Of a stretch of 43,439 nucleotides of DNA, positions 29,960 through 37,440 are shown piece after piece. Numbering within the stretch: position 1 is the stretch's first letter; every line of letters begins with the position of its first letter. Where the stretch lies: assembly GCA_039924425.1 (NCBI GenBank), contig JBDTAX010000137.1, positions 1-43,439 on the forward strand, given 5' to 3'. The stretch is from GCA-003244245 sp039924425 (GTDB lineage Bacteria > Actinomycetota > Actinomycetes > Mycobacteriales > Pseudonocardiaceae). The translations under genes were made by a program, and so were the position numbers. The notes under the pieces were generated by a model. The model ran no database searches. It was not told the origin of the DNA and saw only the letters and a list, made by a program, of their open reading frames with translations.

Positions 29960-31387
29960 TCAGTTGGCGGGCGCGCCGAACCACCTTGGCAGCTGGCTGA
30001 GCAGATCCGCCTGATCTTCACCGACCCAGGCCACGTGGCCGTCCGGCCGCAGCAGCACGGCGGGCACGTCCAGTTCCTCGCTGACGTCGACGACGTGGTC
30101 GACCCGCTTCGCCCAGCCCGCCACCGAGAGCCGGCCGGTCTGGTCGAGCAGCAGTCCGCGGCCGCCGTGCATCAGCCCGTAGAGGCGACCGCGCTTGAGG
30201 CCCACGTCCCGCAGCCGCTGGCCGAGCAGTGCATGCCCCTCGCCGAAGTCGTAGCGGACCCCGATCGCGGTGATCTTCTCGATCAGGTACCGGTTCACGT
30301 CCTCGAAGTCCATCAGTTCCGACACCAGCCGGCGCACCGCCTGGGGACCCGGCTCGGGGGACAGCAGCTCGGTCAGCGCGCGGGTGGTGTCCAGCACGGC
30401 GGCGGCCACCGGGTGCCGTTCGGTGTGGTAGCTGTCCAGCAGCCCCGCCGGGGCCCAGCCGTCGATCTCGGCGGCCAGTTTCCAGCCGAGGTTGAACGCG
30501 TCCTGGATGCCGAGGTTGAGCCCCTGCCCGCCGGTCGGCGGGTGGATGTGCGCCGCGTCACCGGCCAGCAGCACCCGGCCGCTCCGGTAGCGCTCGGCCA
30601 GCCGGGTGGCGTCGCCGAAGCGGGACAGCCAGCGCGGTGAGTGCACGCCTAAGTCGGTGCCGGCGAGCGCCCGCAGCCGCTGCGTGAACTCCTCGAGGGT
30701 CGGCGGGACCGTGCGGTCCTCGGCCACCCCCTCGGCGCGCATAACGAAGCGGTACACCCCGTCCTCGTGGGGTGCGGGGCCGAACCGAACGTGAGTCGTG
30801 CGGGCCTCGGCCGCCACGGCGGCCAGCGTCTCCGGTTCCGCGGCCACCTCCACCTCGCCCAGCAGCCACTCGACCCTGGTGGGCTCGCCGGGGAAGCCGA
30901 CCCCGAGCAGCTTGCGCACCGTGCTGCGGCCGCCGTCGCAGCCAACGAGGTAGCGCGCCCGCAACCGCGTCCCGTCGGCCAGCTCGGCGGTCACCCCGTG
31001 CTCGTCCTGGCTCAGCCCAACCAATTCAGTGCCGCGCCGGATCTCGGTGCCGAGCTCGATGGCGCGCTCGGTCAGCAGACGCTCGGTGGTGCTCTGCGGG
31101 ATGCCGAGGATGTACGAATGCGCGGTGTCCAGCCGGTCCGGCCACGGCTTGTCGATGCCGGCGAAGGGACCGCGGACCGCGTACTGCTGACCGAGCGCGA
31201 GGAACCGCTCCAGCAGACCGCGCTGGTCCATCACCTCGATGCTGCGCACGTGCAGGCCCAGCGCACGGACATGCCCGGTCGGCTCCGCCAACTTCTCCAG
31301 CACGAGCGCGCGCACACCGTGCAACCGCAACTCGCCGGCCAGCATCAAGCCGGTCGGCCCACCGCCGGCAACAATCACGTCAATCAT
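29960..31387 (-). CDS. rox: Rifampicin monooxygenase
   Basis: 475 residues. The FAD-binding motif GGGPTGLMLAGELRLHG is at the N-terminus, CDGGRSTVRKLLGVGFPGEP at about 150-169, and GRVLLAGDAAHIHPPTGGQG plus LNLGIQDAFNLGWKLAAEID at about 270-310. A C-terminal thioredoxin-like domain is present. Length and wording of motifs match rifamycin monooxygenases of the Rox type, which hydroxylate the naphthoquinone and linearise rifamycins. ATG 31387 overlaps the TGA of the glycosyltransferase (TGATG), so translation is coupled. No damage is visible. Confidence 0.88.
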   Translation of the reverse strand: MIDVIVAGGGPTGLMLAGELRLHGVRALVLEKLAEPTGHVRALGLHVRSIEVMDQRGLLERFLALGQQYAVRGPFAGIDKPWPDRLDTAHSYILGIPQSTTERLLTERAIELGTEIRRGTELVGLSQDEHGVTAELADGTRLRARYLVGCDGGRSTVRKLLGVGFPGEPTRVEWLLGEVEVAAEPETLAAVAAEARTTHVRFGPAPHEDGVYRFVMRAEGVAEDRTVPPTLEEFTQRLRALAGTDLGVHSPRWLSRFGDATRLAERYRSGRVLLAGDAAHIHPPTGGQGLNLGIQDAFNLGWKLAAEIDGWAPAGLLDSYHTERHPVAAAVLDTTRALTELLSPEPGPQAVRRLVSELMDFEDVNRYLIEKITAIGVRYDFGEGHALLGQRLRDVGLKRGRLYGLMHGGRGLLLDQTGRLSVAGWAKRVDHVVDVSEELDVPAVLLRPDGHVAWVGEDQADLLSQLPRWFGAPAN

Positions 31388-32382
31388 CAAAACCCCCCAT
31401 CAACGACGTCGAATCGGTACAGCGTTGAATCGGTGCAGCCCGGCGCCGGCGTTCTTTCTCGGCTGACCTCGTCGAGCAGCAGCGTCGCTGCCACCGTCGC
31501 CCCGTCGGTGCGGATCGTGCTGGCCACGGCCCTCGCTCGCGCGCGGGTCTCCTGGGTCAGGGCCGCCGCGAGCGCGGCGGACAGGGACTCGGTGGTTGGA
31601 GTCGGACCGTCGTGCGCCGCGCCGATGCCCAGGTCGGCCACCCGGCCGGCCCAGCTGCGGGCGACGAGTGCGCGGCGGCCCTGCGCGCGGATCGCCTCGA
31701 TGGCCACCCGGGCGATGTCCGTCGATGCGCGCATGGGCATGCTGCCGAAGCCCACGTACACCGGTGGTGTGCCGGCGTCCAGGATCAGGTCCGTCGCCAG
31801 CCACGGCTGGTCGCCGATGACGTAGTCACGGACGTTGTCCACCGGTGGGAGGCCGATCGACGCCCGGTTCGTGTTGAGCGCCGCACCGAACAGCGCGTTG
31901 ATGCTCTGGGCGTCCAGGTCCCACAGCACCCGGTTGTCGGTCACCTCCGGCGGGAACGGCCGGCCCGGATACGCCAGCGGCGGGTGGCGCGGCGACGGCA
32001 GGGTGAGCTGCTGGAAGGTCACGGACACGGAGCGGATGCCCAGTTTCTCGGCCACCGACCGCGCGCCGGCCGCGGCCGGCATCATGCCGGTCGCCACCAA
32101 CGCATCGCATCCCTCGGCCGCCGCGGTGACCGCGTCGAACTGGCTGGCGATCAACTCGGCCGTGTGCTGGGGCAGCGATGACGGCGGCGGCGCCCCGGTC
32201 GTCAGCGCGTGCGCCGACTGGCCGACCGGCACCAGCGGCACGCCGACACGGGCCAGCAGCTCCGCGAAGTCCGGCGGCGCGCACACCCGCACCTCCGCGC
32301 CGAGTGCCCGCAACCGCACCGCGAGTCCCACCAGCGGTTCGACGTCCCCGCGCGACCCATACGTCGACAACAACACACGCAT
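31387..32382 (-). CDS. rgt: Rifamycin glycosyltransferase-like protein with internal deletions
   Basis: 331 residues. It opens MRVLLSTYGSRGDVEPLVGL, as in GT1-family antibiotic glycosyltransferases, and continues normally to DQPWLATD. There it jumps to LILDAGTPPVYVGFGSMPM, missing about 35 residues expected in Rgt proteins. A second jump at LVARSWAGRVADLG removes about 50-60 residues that normally carry the HHGGAGTTTTA sugar-nucleotide motif. Both jumps keep the frame and lie at short repeated bases (TGGGCC at the second). The enzyme should therefore be inactive although its frame is open. The C-terminal 17 residues are unlike the family. It is the first gene of the rgt-rox-helR unit. Confidence 0.7.
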   Translation of the reverse strand: MRVLLSTYGSRGDVEPLVGLAVRLRALGAEVRVCAPPDFAELLARVGVPLVPVGQSAHALTTGAPPPSSLPQHTAELIASQFDAVTAAAEGCDALVATGMMPAAAGARSVAEKLGIRSVSVTFQQLTLPSPRHPPLAYPGRPFPPEVTDNRVLWDLDAQSINALFGAALNTNRASIGLPPVDNVRDYVIGDQPWLATDLILDAGTPPVYVGFGSMPMRASTDIARVAIEAIRAQGRRALVARSWAGRVADLGIGAAHDGPTPTTESLSAALAAALTQETRARARAVASTIRTDGATVAATLLLDEVSRERTPAPGCTDSTLYRFDVVDGGF

Positions 32383-32439
32383 TTCGCGACCCCATTTCCG
32401 CAGGTTCTGGCCTCGTTCGGCGATTCTGCGGCACGACCC

Positions 32440-32458
32440 GGGTCTTGCCGCAAGCCCC
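32440..32458 (-). promoter_or_regulatory. Rifamycin-associated element-like palindrome
   Basis: On the minus strand the 19 bases GGGGCTTGCGGCAAGACCC form arms GGG-CTTG and CAAG-CCC around CGG. From memory this matches the rifamycin-associated element found before rifamycin-inactivating genes. It is 58 bases upstream of rgt and just downstream of a TATAGC hexamer (32466-32471) that may be a -10 box. A second TGCGGCA half-site lies 12 bases from TGCCGCA. Confidence 0.7.
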
Positions 32459-32477
32459 CCGGTGCGCTATATGTTGA

Positions 32478-32509
32478 GAGTGGAAGGAGTGGGTACTCTC
32501 CTTCCACTC
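32478..32509. repeat. 12-base perfect inverted repeat
   Basis: GAGTGGAAGGAG (32478-32489) and CTCCTTCCACTC (32498-32509) with an 8-base loop, between the element at 32440 and the IS30 remnant. It could be a terminator protecting the rgt promoter or an insertion-sequence end. Confidence 0.6.
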
Positions 32510-32671
32510 CGCCCGATGACCCGCGCGCCCGCCGTTATCCGTGACCTCGCGGCTGACCGTCGCGGCTGACCGTCGAGGGTGAGCGGCCCAACCCGTCGCG
32601 ATCGCCTGGAACGACAGATCCGCGGCCAACCCACGCGAGATCTCCGGCCGCTCCGCCAACGACAACCGCAA
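32510..32671 (-). pseudogene. IS30-family transposase remnant, N-terminal part
   Basis: The fragment reads LRLSLAERPEISRGLAADLS, FQAIATG, then GLGRSPSTVSR in another frame and TVSREVTDNGGRAGHRA back in the first. This is the helix-turn-helix start of IS30-type transposases. A missing base and a 13-base tandem duplication (GACGGTCAGCCGC) explain the frame changes. The catalytic DDE part is absent. Confidence 0.65.
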
Positions 32672-32689
32672 CTCCCACCGGCGTTAATC

Positions 32690-32860
32690 TCTAACCATAG
32701 CTCGGTGGAATCGATTCCAATAATGGTGACGCCGTCACCCGGGTTGCCCTCCCGACGACCGTGGAACTCGCGTTGGGCTGTGTGTGAATCCGAATACCTG
32801 TGCCGTTGAAGTCGCATCCGTCCGCGTTGACTTCCTCTTTGTTGCTCTGCGACTGGCTGG
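32690..32860 (-). pseudogene. SH3-domain secreted protein remnant
   Basis: One minus-strand frame reads DGCDFNGTGIRIHTQPNASS, TVVGR, and a neighbouring frame continues GDGVTIIGIDSTELWLEI. Together they look like a bacterial SH3 domain of small secreted actinobacterial proteins, broken by one frameshift near 32750. A signal peptide is not clear. The remaining DNA to 33099 shows no gene. Confidence 0.45.
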
Positions 32861-33099
32861 TGGTCGGCGTATATGTCCCCTCTGGCGCTCTCTGTCTGGG
32901 TACCTCGAATAGGAGCCGATCGCGTCGGCCTCCCGCGTAACAAGAGACAGGGCACAACTAGGAAGTACGTCTCGCTCATCACGCGATCGAGTGATTCAAG
33001 GGCGCCCTCAGCCAGTGGCGGGCGCACGGCCGAGGAACGATCGTTCGCTGCACCGGCGAGGATGGCGCGATGCTGAGCCAGCGGCACCGCTGCGGATCG

Positions 33100-34263
33100 T
33101 CATCGGCTGGTCGTGCGGGGGCCATTGCCGTTGGGTGGGGTGGTCCTGGTGAGCTGGGTGAGGAACTCGGCGTTGGTGGGGGTCTTGCGCAGGCCCTCGA
33201 GGAGTACGTCGATGGCGTGGTGGGTGTCCCGGCCGTTGAGGGCCCGGCGCAGCGCGTGGGTGGCCGCCAGTTCTCTGGCGGAGAGCAGCAGCTCCTCTTT
33301 GCGCGTGCCGGACTGGCTCACGTCGACCGCTGGGTAGACCCGCCGGCCCGCGATCTTTCGGTCCAGCCTCAGTTCGGCGTTGCCGGTTCCCTTGTATTCC
33401 TCGAAGATCAGCGTGTCGCCGACCGACCCGGTCTCCACCAGGGCCGTGGCGAAGATGGTCAGGGAGCCGCCGTTCTCGATGTTGCGGGCCGCGCCGAGGA
33501 ACCGTTTCGGCGGAACCAGGGCGGCGGCGTCCACACCCCCGGACAGGATCCGCCCGGAGGCGGGCGCGGCCAGGTTGTAGGCGCGGCCCAGTCGGGTCAG
33601 CGAGTCCAGCAACACCACCACGTCCCGGCCCATCTCGACCAGGCGCTTGGCGCGTTCGATGGCCAGTTCGGCCAGCGCGGTGTGCTCGCGGGGCGGGCGG
33701 TCGAACGTGGCGGCGATCACTTCGCCGGGCGCGGTGCGGGCCAGGTCGGTGACTTCCTCCGGGCGTTCGCCGACCAGGACGAGCATGAGGTGGCATTCCG
33801 GATGGTTCTTGCTGATGCCGTGCGCGATCGCCGCCAGCACGGAGGTCTTGCCGGCTTTCGGCGGCGCGACGATCAAGGCGCGCTGCCCCTTGCCGACCGG
33901 CATGAGCAGATCGATCACCCGGGTGGTCAGGGCGTGCGGTTCGGTCTCCAGCCGCAACCGCTCGTTCGGGTGCAGCGGGACCAGCTCGGAGAACGTGGGT
34001 CGGGCCCGGGCGTGTCGGGGGTGTTGCCCGTTGACGGTGTCGATCTGGGCCAGCGGAGCGAGCTGCTGGCCCCGCCCGGCTGGGCGGGCACTTCCGGTGA
34101 CGGTGTCACCGCGGCGCAACCCGTGCTCGCGGACCAGCGCCAGCGGGACCGGGGTGTCGTGCGGCCCGGCCAGGTAGCCCTCGGTGCGGAGGGCGGCGTG
34201 GTCCTCCGCAATGTCAAGGATGCCGGCCACGGCGCGTTGATCGGGGATAGCGTTGTGCTGCAT
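33100..34263 (-). CDS. Short-form transcription termination factor Rho (paralogue)
   Basis: 387 residues. ATG 34263 has GAGGAAA upstream. The cold-shock-like RNA-binding domain comes first (GILDIAEDHAALRTEGYLAG, LVREHGLRRGDTVTGSARPA), then the ATPase: Walker A APPKAGKTS (133-141), VGERPEEVTDLAR, Walker B VVVLLDSLTRLGRAYN, and the C-terminal KRFLGAARNIENGGSLTIFA and EYKGTGNAELRLDRKIA loops. All motor motifs are present. It lacks the N-terminal SAP helix domain and the long Arg-rich insert usual in the housekeeping actinobacterial Rho. It is therefore probably a second, accessory Rho, next to rifamycin-resistance genes. Confidence 0.92.
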   Translation of the reverse strand: MQHNAIPDQRAVAGILDIAEDHAALRTEGYLAGPHDTPVPLALVREHGLRRGDTVTGSARPAGRGQQLAPLAQIDTVNGQHPRHARARPTFSELVPLHPNERLRLETEPHALTTRVIDLLMPVGKGQRALIVAPPKAGKTSVLAAIAHGISKNHPECHLMLVLVGERPEEVTDLARTAPGEVIAATFDRPPREHTALAELAIERAKRLVEMGRDVVVLLDSLTRLGRAYNLAAPASGRILSGGVDAAALVPPKRFLGAARNIENGGSLTIFATALVETGSVGDTLIFEEYKGTGNAELRLDRKIAGRRVYPAVDVSQSGTRKEELLLSARELAATHALRRALNGRDTHHAIDVLLEGLRKTPTNAEFLTQLTRTTPPNGNGPRTTSR

Positions 34264-34404
34264 AGGAATTTTTCCTCAGTGATTCGGTGGGTGCGCGGCG
34301 ACTGGGCCAGCACACCAGGGTTTGCCGCAGTGGGGATCGGCGTTCACGCCGCAACGGCGGCATCACCAAAGCCACGTTCAGTGATGCGAAGGGATGTCCG
34401 AACA

Positions 34405-34443
34405 CTCTGGTGGGGGCATGTCATGTGCCTGCATCCACCAGAG
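34405..34443. promoter_or_regulatory. Inverted repeat in the region before the short rho gene
   Basis: Arms CTCTGGTGG (34405-34413) and CCACCAGAG (34435-34443), with an inner GGCA/TGCC pairing, form a stable stem-loop between the divergent rho and PPOX genes. It could be an operator or a structured leader of either gene. The rest of this 280-base gap shows no coding potential. Confidence 0.4.
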
Positions 34444-34543
34444 CGAGACGCTGCCGAGAGTACCCACTCGGCGACCGGAGCGCAACAGGGTTCCCGGCCG
34501 GTCGCTCGTCGCGTTTCAGGGGGTGAGGTCGTACTCTCGGTGC

Positions 34544-34945
34544 ATGGCGACTCTCGACGACCCGGGCGTGAAGGCGCTGCTGGACGCGCCCAACCATGCC
34601 GTGATCTCGACTTTCAACCCGGACGGAACCATCCACAGCGCCGTCGCGTGGCAGGAGGTCGTGGACGGCGCTCTGCACGTGAACAGCGCCGTCGGGCGGC
34701 GCTGGCCGACCAATCTCGACGCCGACCCGCGGGCCACCGTCGTGGTTGTCGCACAGGACAACCCGTACGACTACGTCGAGGTTCGCGGCACCGCGACCCG
34801 CACCACCGACGGCGCGGACGAGCAGATCGACCGGCTGGCCAAGAAGTACCTCGGCCAGGATCGGTACCCCTTCCGCCGCGACGACGAGCAGCGGGTGCGG
34901 TATGTGCTCACCGCCGACCGGGTGCGCCACCAGAAACAACGCTGA
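34544..34945 (+). CDS. PPOX-class F420-dependent oxidoreductase
   Basis: 133 residues from ATG 34544. It is a split-barrel flavin/F420 fold: LLDAPNHAVISTFNPDGTIH, SAVAWQEVVDGALHVNSAVG, RRWPTNLDADPRATVVVV and a YDYVEVRGTATRTTDG strand, with a C-terminal RVRYVLTADRVRHQ. Such proteins reduce small molecules using F420H2, or bind flavin or heme. The substrate is unknown. The methyltransferase gene follows 6 bases after the stop, so they form an operon. Confidence 0.88.
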   Translation: MATLDDPGVKALLDAPNHAVISTFNPDGTIHSAVAWQEVVDGALHVNSAVGRRWPTNLDADPRATVVVVAQDNPYDYVEVRGTATRTTDGADEQIDRLAKKYLGQDRYPFRRDDEQRVRYVLTADRVRHQKQR

Positions 34946-34951
34946 ACCAAG

Positions 34952-35785
34952 TTGGCTGAGATCGAGTGGTCGTGGGATCCGTCGCTGTTTGGCGGCAGCG
35001 CGGTGTATTACGCCCGTGGTCGCGTTCCCTATCCGGACACTGTGGTCAATTGTCTGGTGGAGGTGCTGCATCTGGACGGTTCTGGGCGGCTACTGGACGT
35101 GGGTTGCGGTCCGGGGTCGCTCACGTTGCCGCTGGCACCGATGTTCAGCGAGGGGACTGGGGTCGACGCTGATCCGGACATGCTCAGCGAAGCCGCCCGG
35201 TTGGCTGCCGAGGCCGGGGTGCGCAATGTGAGCTGGCGGCAGCTGCGTGGGGAGGAGCTTCCCGCCGGGTTGGGCGGCTACCGGCTGGTCACCTTCGCGC
35301 AGTCGTTCCACTGGATGGACCGCCCTCGGGTCGCCGCCACGGTTCACCGCATGCTGGATGACGACGGGGCCTGCGTCCACGTGCACGCCACCACGCACGA
35401 GGGCGTCGATACCGGGCTCGTTCTGCCTCATCCGCAGCCACCGCGCTCGGGCATCGCCGAACTGGTGCGCCGCTATCTCGGGCCAACGCGGCGCGCTGGC
35501 CGCGGCACGCTTGCGCATGGCACGCCCGCTGATGAGGACAGCATCTACCGCGCGGCCGGCTTCGTCGGCCCCCACCGGATCGAGCTTCCAGACCGGGTTG
35601 TGACCCGCACGGCCGATGATGTCGTCGCCGCTGTGTTCTCCCGGTCCAGCTCGGCGCCACACCTGTTCGGCGAGCACCTCACCGCGTTTGAGACCGAGCT
35701 GCAGCAACTACTGTATGGTGCGAGCCCGACTGGGGTGTTCAGCGAGCGTTTCCCGGAGATCGCGCTCGACATCTGGCGTCCGTAA
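34952..35785 (+). CDS. Class I SAM-dependent methyltransferase
   Basis: 277 residues from TTG 34952. The SAM-binding motif I is LLDVGCGPGSLTLPLAP (about 47-63), with acidic GVDADPDML as motif II and LVTFAQSFHWMDRPRVAATV as motif IV. It resembles UbiE/Methyltransf_11-type enzymes acting on small molecules; the substrate is not evident. Its 3' end is followed by a truncated MFS transporter start, suggesting that an exporter gene originally completed the operon. Confidence 0.85.
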   Translation: MAEIEWSWDPSLFGGSAVYYARGRVPYPDTVVNCLVEVLHLDGSGRLLDVGCGPGSLTLPLAPMFSEGTGVDADPDMLSEAARLAAEAGVRNVSWRQLRGEELPAGLGGYRLVTFAQSFHWMDRPRVAATVHRMLDDDGACVHVHATTHEGVDTGLVLPHPQPPRSGIAELVRRYLGPTRRAGRGTLAHGTPADEDSIYRAAGFVGPHRIELPDRVVTRTADDVVAAVFSRSSSAPHLFGEHLTAFETELQQLLYGASPTGVFSERFPEIALDIWRP

Positions 35786-35800
35786 CCACGTTCTCCGATC

Positions 35801-35875
35801 ATGCAAAAAGACTTTCGCTGGTTCTTCGCCGGGCAAACGGTGTCGCTGCTTGGCAGTTCGATGGCACCCGTGGCC
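35801..35875 (+). pseudogene. MFS transporter stub, first 25 codons only
   Basis: MQKDFRWFFAGQTVSLLGSS then MAPVA is the start of an MFS multidrug-type transporter, with the first helix just beginning. After MAPVA the sequence switches abruptly to the 3' flank of the minus-strand gene at 35921. All membrane segments are lost. The junction is a deletion or rearrangement end. Confidence 0.7.
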
Positions 35876-35920
35876 CCCTGGCCTCGTCCACCGTCCGTGG
35901 GCTGCCCCACAATCCTGGCG

Positions 35921-36529
35921 TTACTCGACGAGGTCGAGCTCAGGCGGGCTGAGCGCGTTTCCGGTGAACATCGCGAGCAAGGCGGTGGCGTCACCCTGCC
36001 AGGGAAGCGCGAGGATCTGAGGCACGCTGCGCCGACCGCCCAGCGAGCGCAGCGCCTCGAAACCCGACAGCTGAATCGCGAGCTGAGCTGGCGCCACCGC
36101 GGGATCGCCGAGCTGCCAGCTCCCCGCCTCGGTCCTGAGCGCGACCGCCGGTAGCGCGGACGCCCGAATGGTCCGGTCGTGTGCGGTGAGGAGGAAGCCC
36201 AGCGCCACCGGCAGAACCGGATCCTCCGTGCGTGACGCGGGCTCGCCGAGTGCGCCCCGGAGGTCGTGCTCGTGAGTGAGCGCGTCGAAGACGAGCTGGT
36301 TGGCCGCCAAATCTGAGCCTCGTGGCAGGAGTGCTGTGATCTCGTCGGTCTTCTCGGCCCACAGGTCGAGCAGATCATCGAGCTCACGTTCGGCTAGTCG
36401 GAGAACCTGAGCCTGCGTCCACGGCTCGGTCCCGGCCCCCTGGATGTTGCCGGCGGCCAGGTCCTGCGCCACGCCGCAGAGGTGGCTCGCGGTCTGGCGC
36501 ACGGTCCAGCTCGGGCAGGCCGGCACCAC
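35921..36529 (-). CDS. Maleylpyruvate isomerase-like protein, normal start possibly lost
   Basis: 202 residues from GTG 36529: VPACPSWTVRQTASHLCGVA, EKTDEITALLPRGSDLAANQ, LVFDALTHEHDLRGALGEP and a C-terminal SCP2-like part. It matches mycothiol-dependent maleylpyruvate isomerase-like enzymes. The same frame stays coding-like upstream to 36637 (DRPRPRPAAEAAAGYRLVRQ, RNDTLLRGRAEVAEL, the usual N-terminal helix). There an ATC codon sits 3 bases after GGAGGGGAC, where ATG would be expected. So the ancestral start may have mutated, leaving a shorter or poorly translated protein. Confidence 0.7.
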   Translation of the reverse strand: MVPACPSWTVRQTASHLCGVAQDLAAGNIQGAGTEPWTQAQVLRLAERELDDLLDLWAEKTDEITALLPRGSDLAANQLVFDALTHEHDLRGALGEPASRTEDPVLPVALGFLLTAHDRTIRASALPAVALRTEAGSWQLGDPAVAPAQLAIQLSGFEALRSLGGRRSVPQILALPWQGDATALLAMFTGNALSPPELDLVE

Positions 36530-36719
36530 CAGCTCAGCGACTTCGGCCCGGCCTCGCAGCAGCGTGTCGTTCCGCTGCCGGACGAGCCGGTACCCGGCGG
36601 CTGCCTCCGCCGCGGGCCTGGGTCGTGGTCTGTCGATGCTGTCCCCTCCGCCGTGCGGTGAGCGAGCCCCACAAGTATTGCAGGATCTTGACAGGAACTC
36701 CCGGCCAGGGTCGTGACCA

Positions 36720-37440
36720 GGGAAACAGTGGGCCGTCTGGGGATCGAACTCAGATATGACATTCAGTCTGAGTTCACGCTAGATCTGCGGCTGCCGGCCA
36801 GCGCTGTCACAGTGAATGATCGACCGGCGACGATCCACCAAGACAGTGGCAAGGTGCAGGTCACCCCGGTGGTAGCGGTGCGGGCCGGGGCGCCGATGAC
36901 AGTGTGGGTGAACTGTAGTGGGGTGCCCTCGACCATCCCGAGCAGACACTGTGGCGCCTCACCCTGGCTGCGCACCAGTGGTTCGGGGACAGTATCTCGG
37001 TGGCGCGTTGCAGTGACATCTGGCTCAACGAGGGCTTCGCCACCTACGCCCAATGGCTCTACGACGAGCACACCGGCGGCTACACCACGCGGCAGACTGC
37101 CACCCGGTCCTACGTCCGACACACCGCCGACGACGACTTCTGGGACATCCCTCCAGGCAACCCCGGCGCCGACCAGATGTTCAAGCCAGCGGTCTATGAC
37201 CGCGGCGCGATGGCGCTGCAAGCACTTCGGGTGGCGGTCGGGGACAAGGACTTCTTCACCGCGCTGCGCACCTGGACCACCCAGCGGCGCGGTGGCAACG
37301 GCTCGGTGGCCGACTTCCTCGCCATCATCCAGCGAATCTCCGGCAAAAACGTTGATAACGTCGCCCAAACCTGGCTATTCGCCCAAGTGATCGCAAAAGA
37401 TTCACACCGAGGTTCCATGACACAGAATGGAAGTCAATGA
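36720..37440 (+). pseudogene. M1-family aminopeptidase remnant without HEXXH
   Basis: The first part (36726-36940) reads FTLDLRLPASAVTVNDRPAT, IHQDSGKVQVTPVVAV and VNCSGVPSTI, an M1 N-terminal beta domain already missing some residues. It then jumps, with a frame change, into the catalytic region HQWFGDSISVARCSDIWLNE, GFATYAQWLYDEHTGGYTT and DQMFKPAVYDRGAMALQAL. The zinc motif HELAH is replaced by TLAAH at the junction, so only the last His and the downstream Glu ligand remain. More than 150 codons seem deleted. The tail is also truncated at QTWLFAQ, where sequence of unknown origin takes over. Confidence 0.8.

Noticed and set aside
33070..34959. 629-codon open frame on the plus strand
   Set aside because: It is antisense to the clear rho gene and runs into the PPOX gene in the wrong frame.
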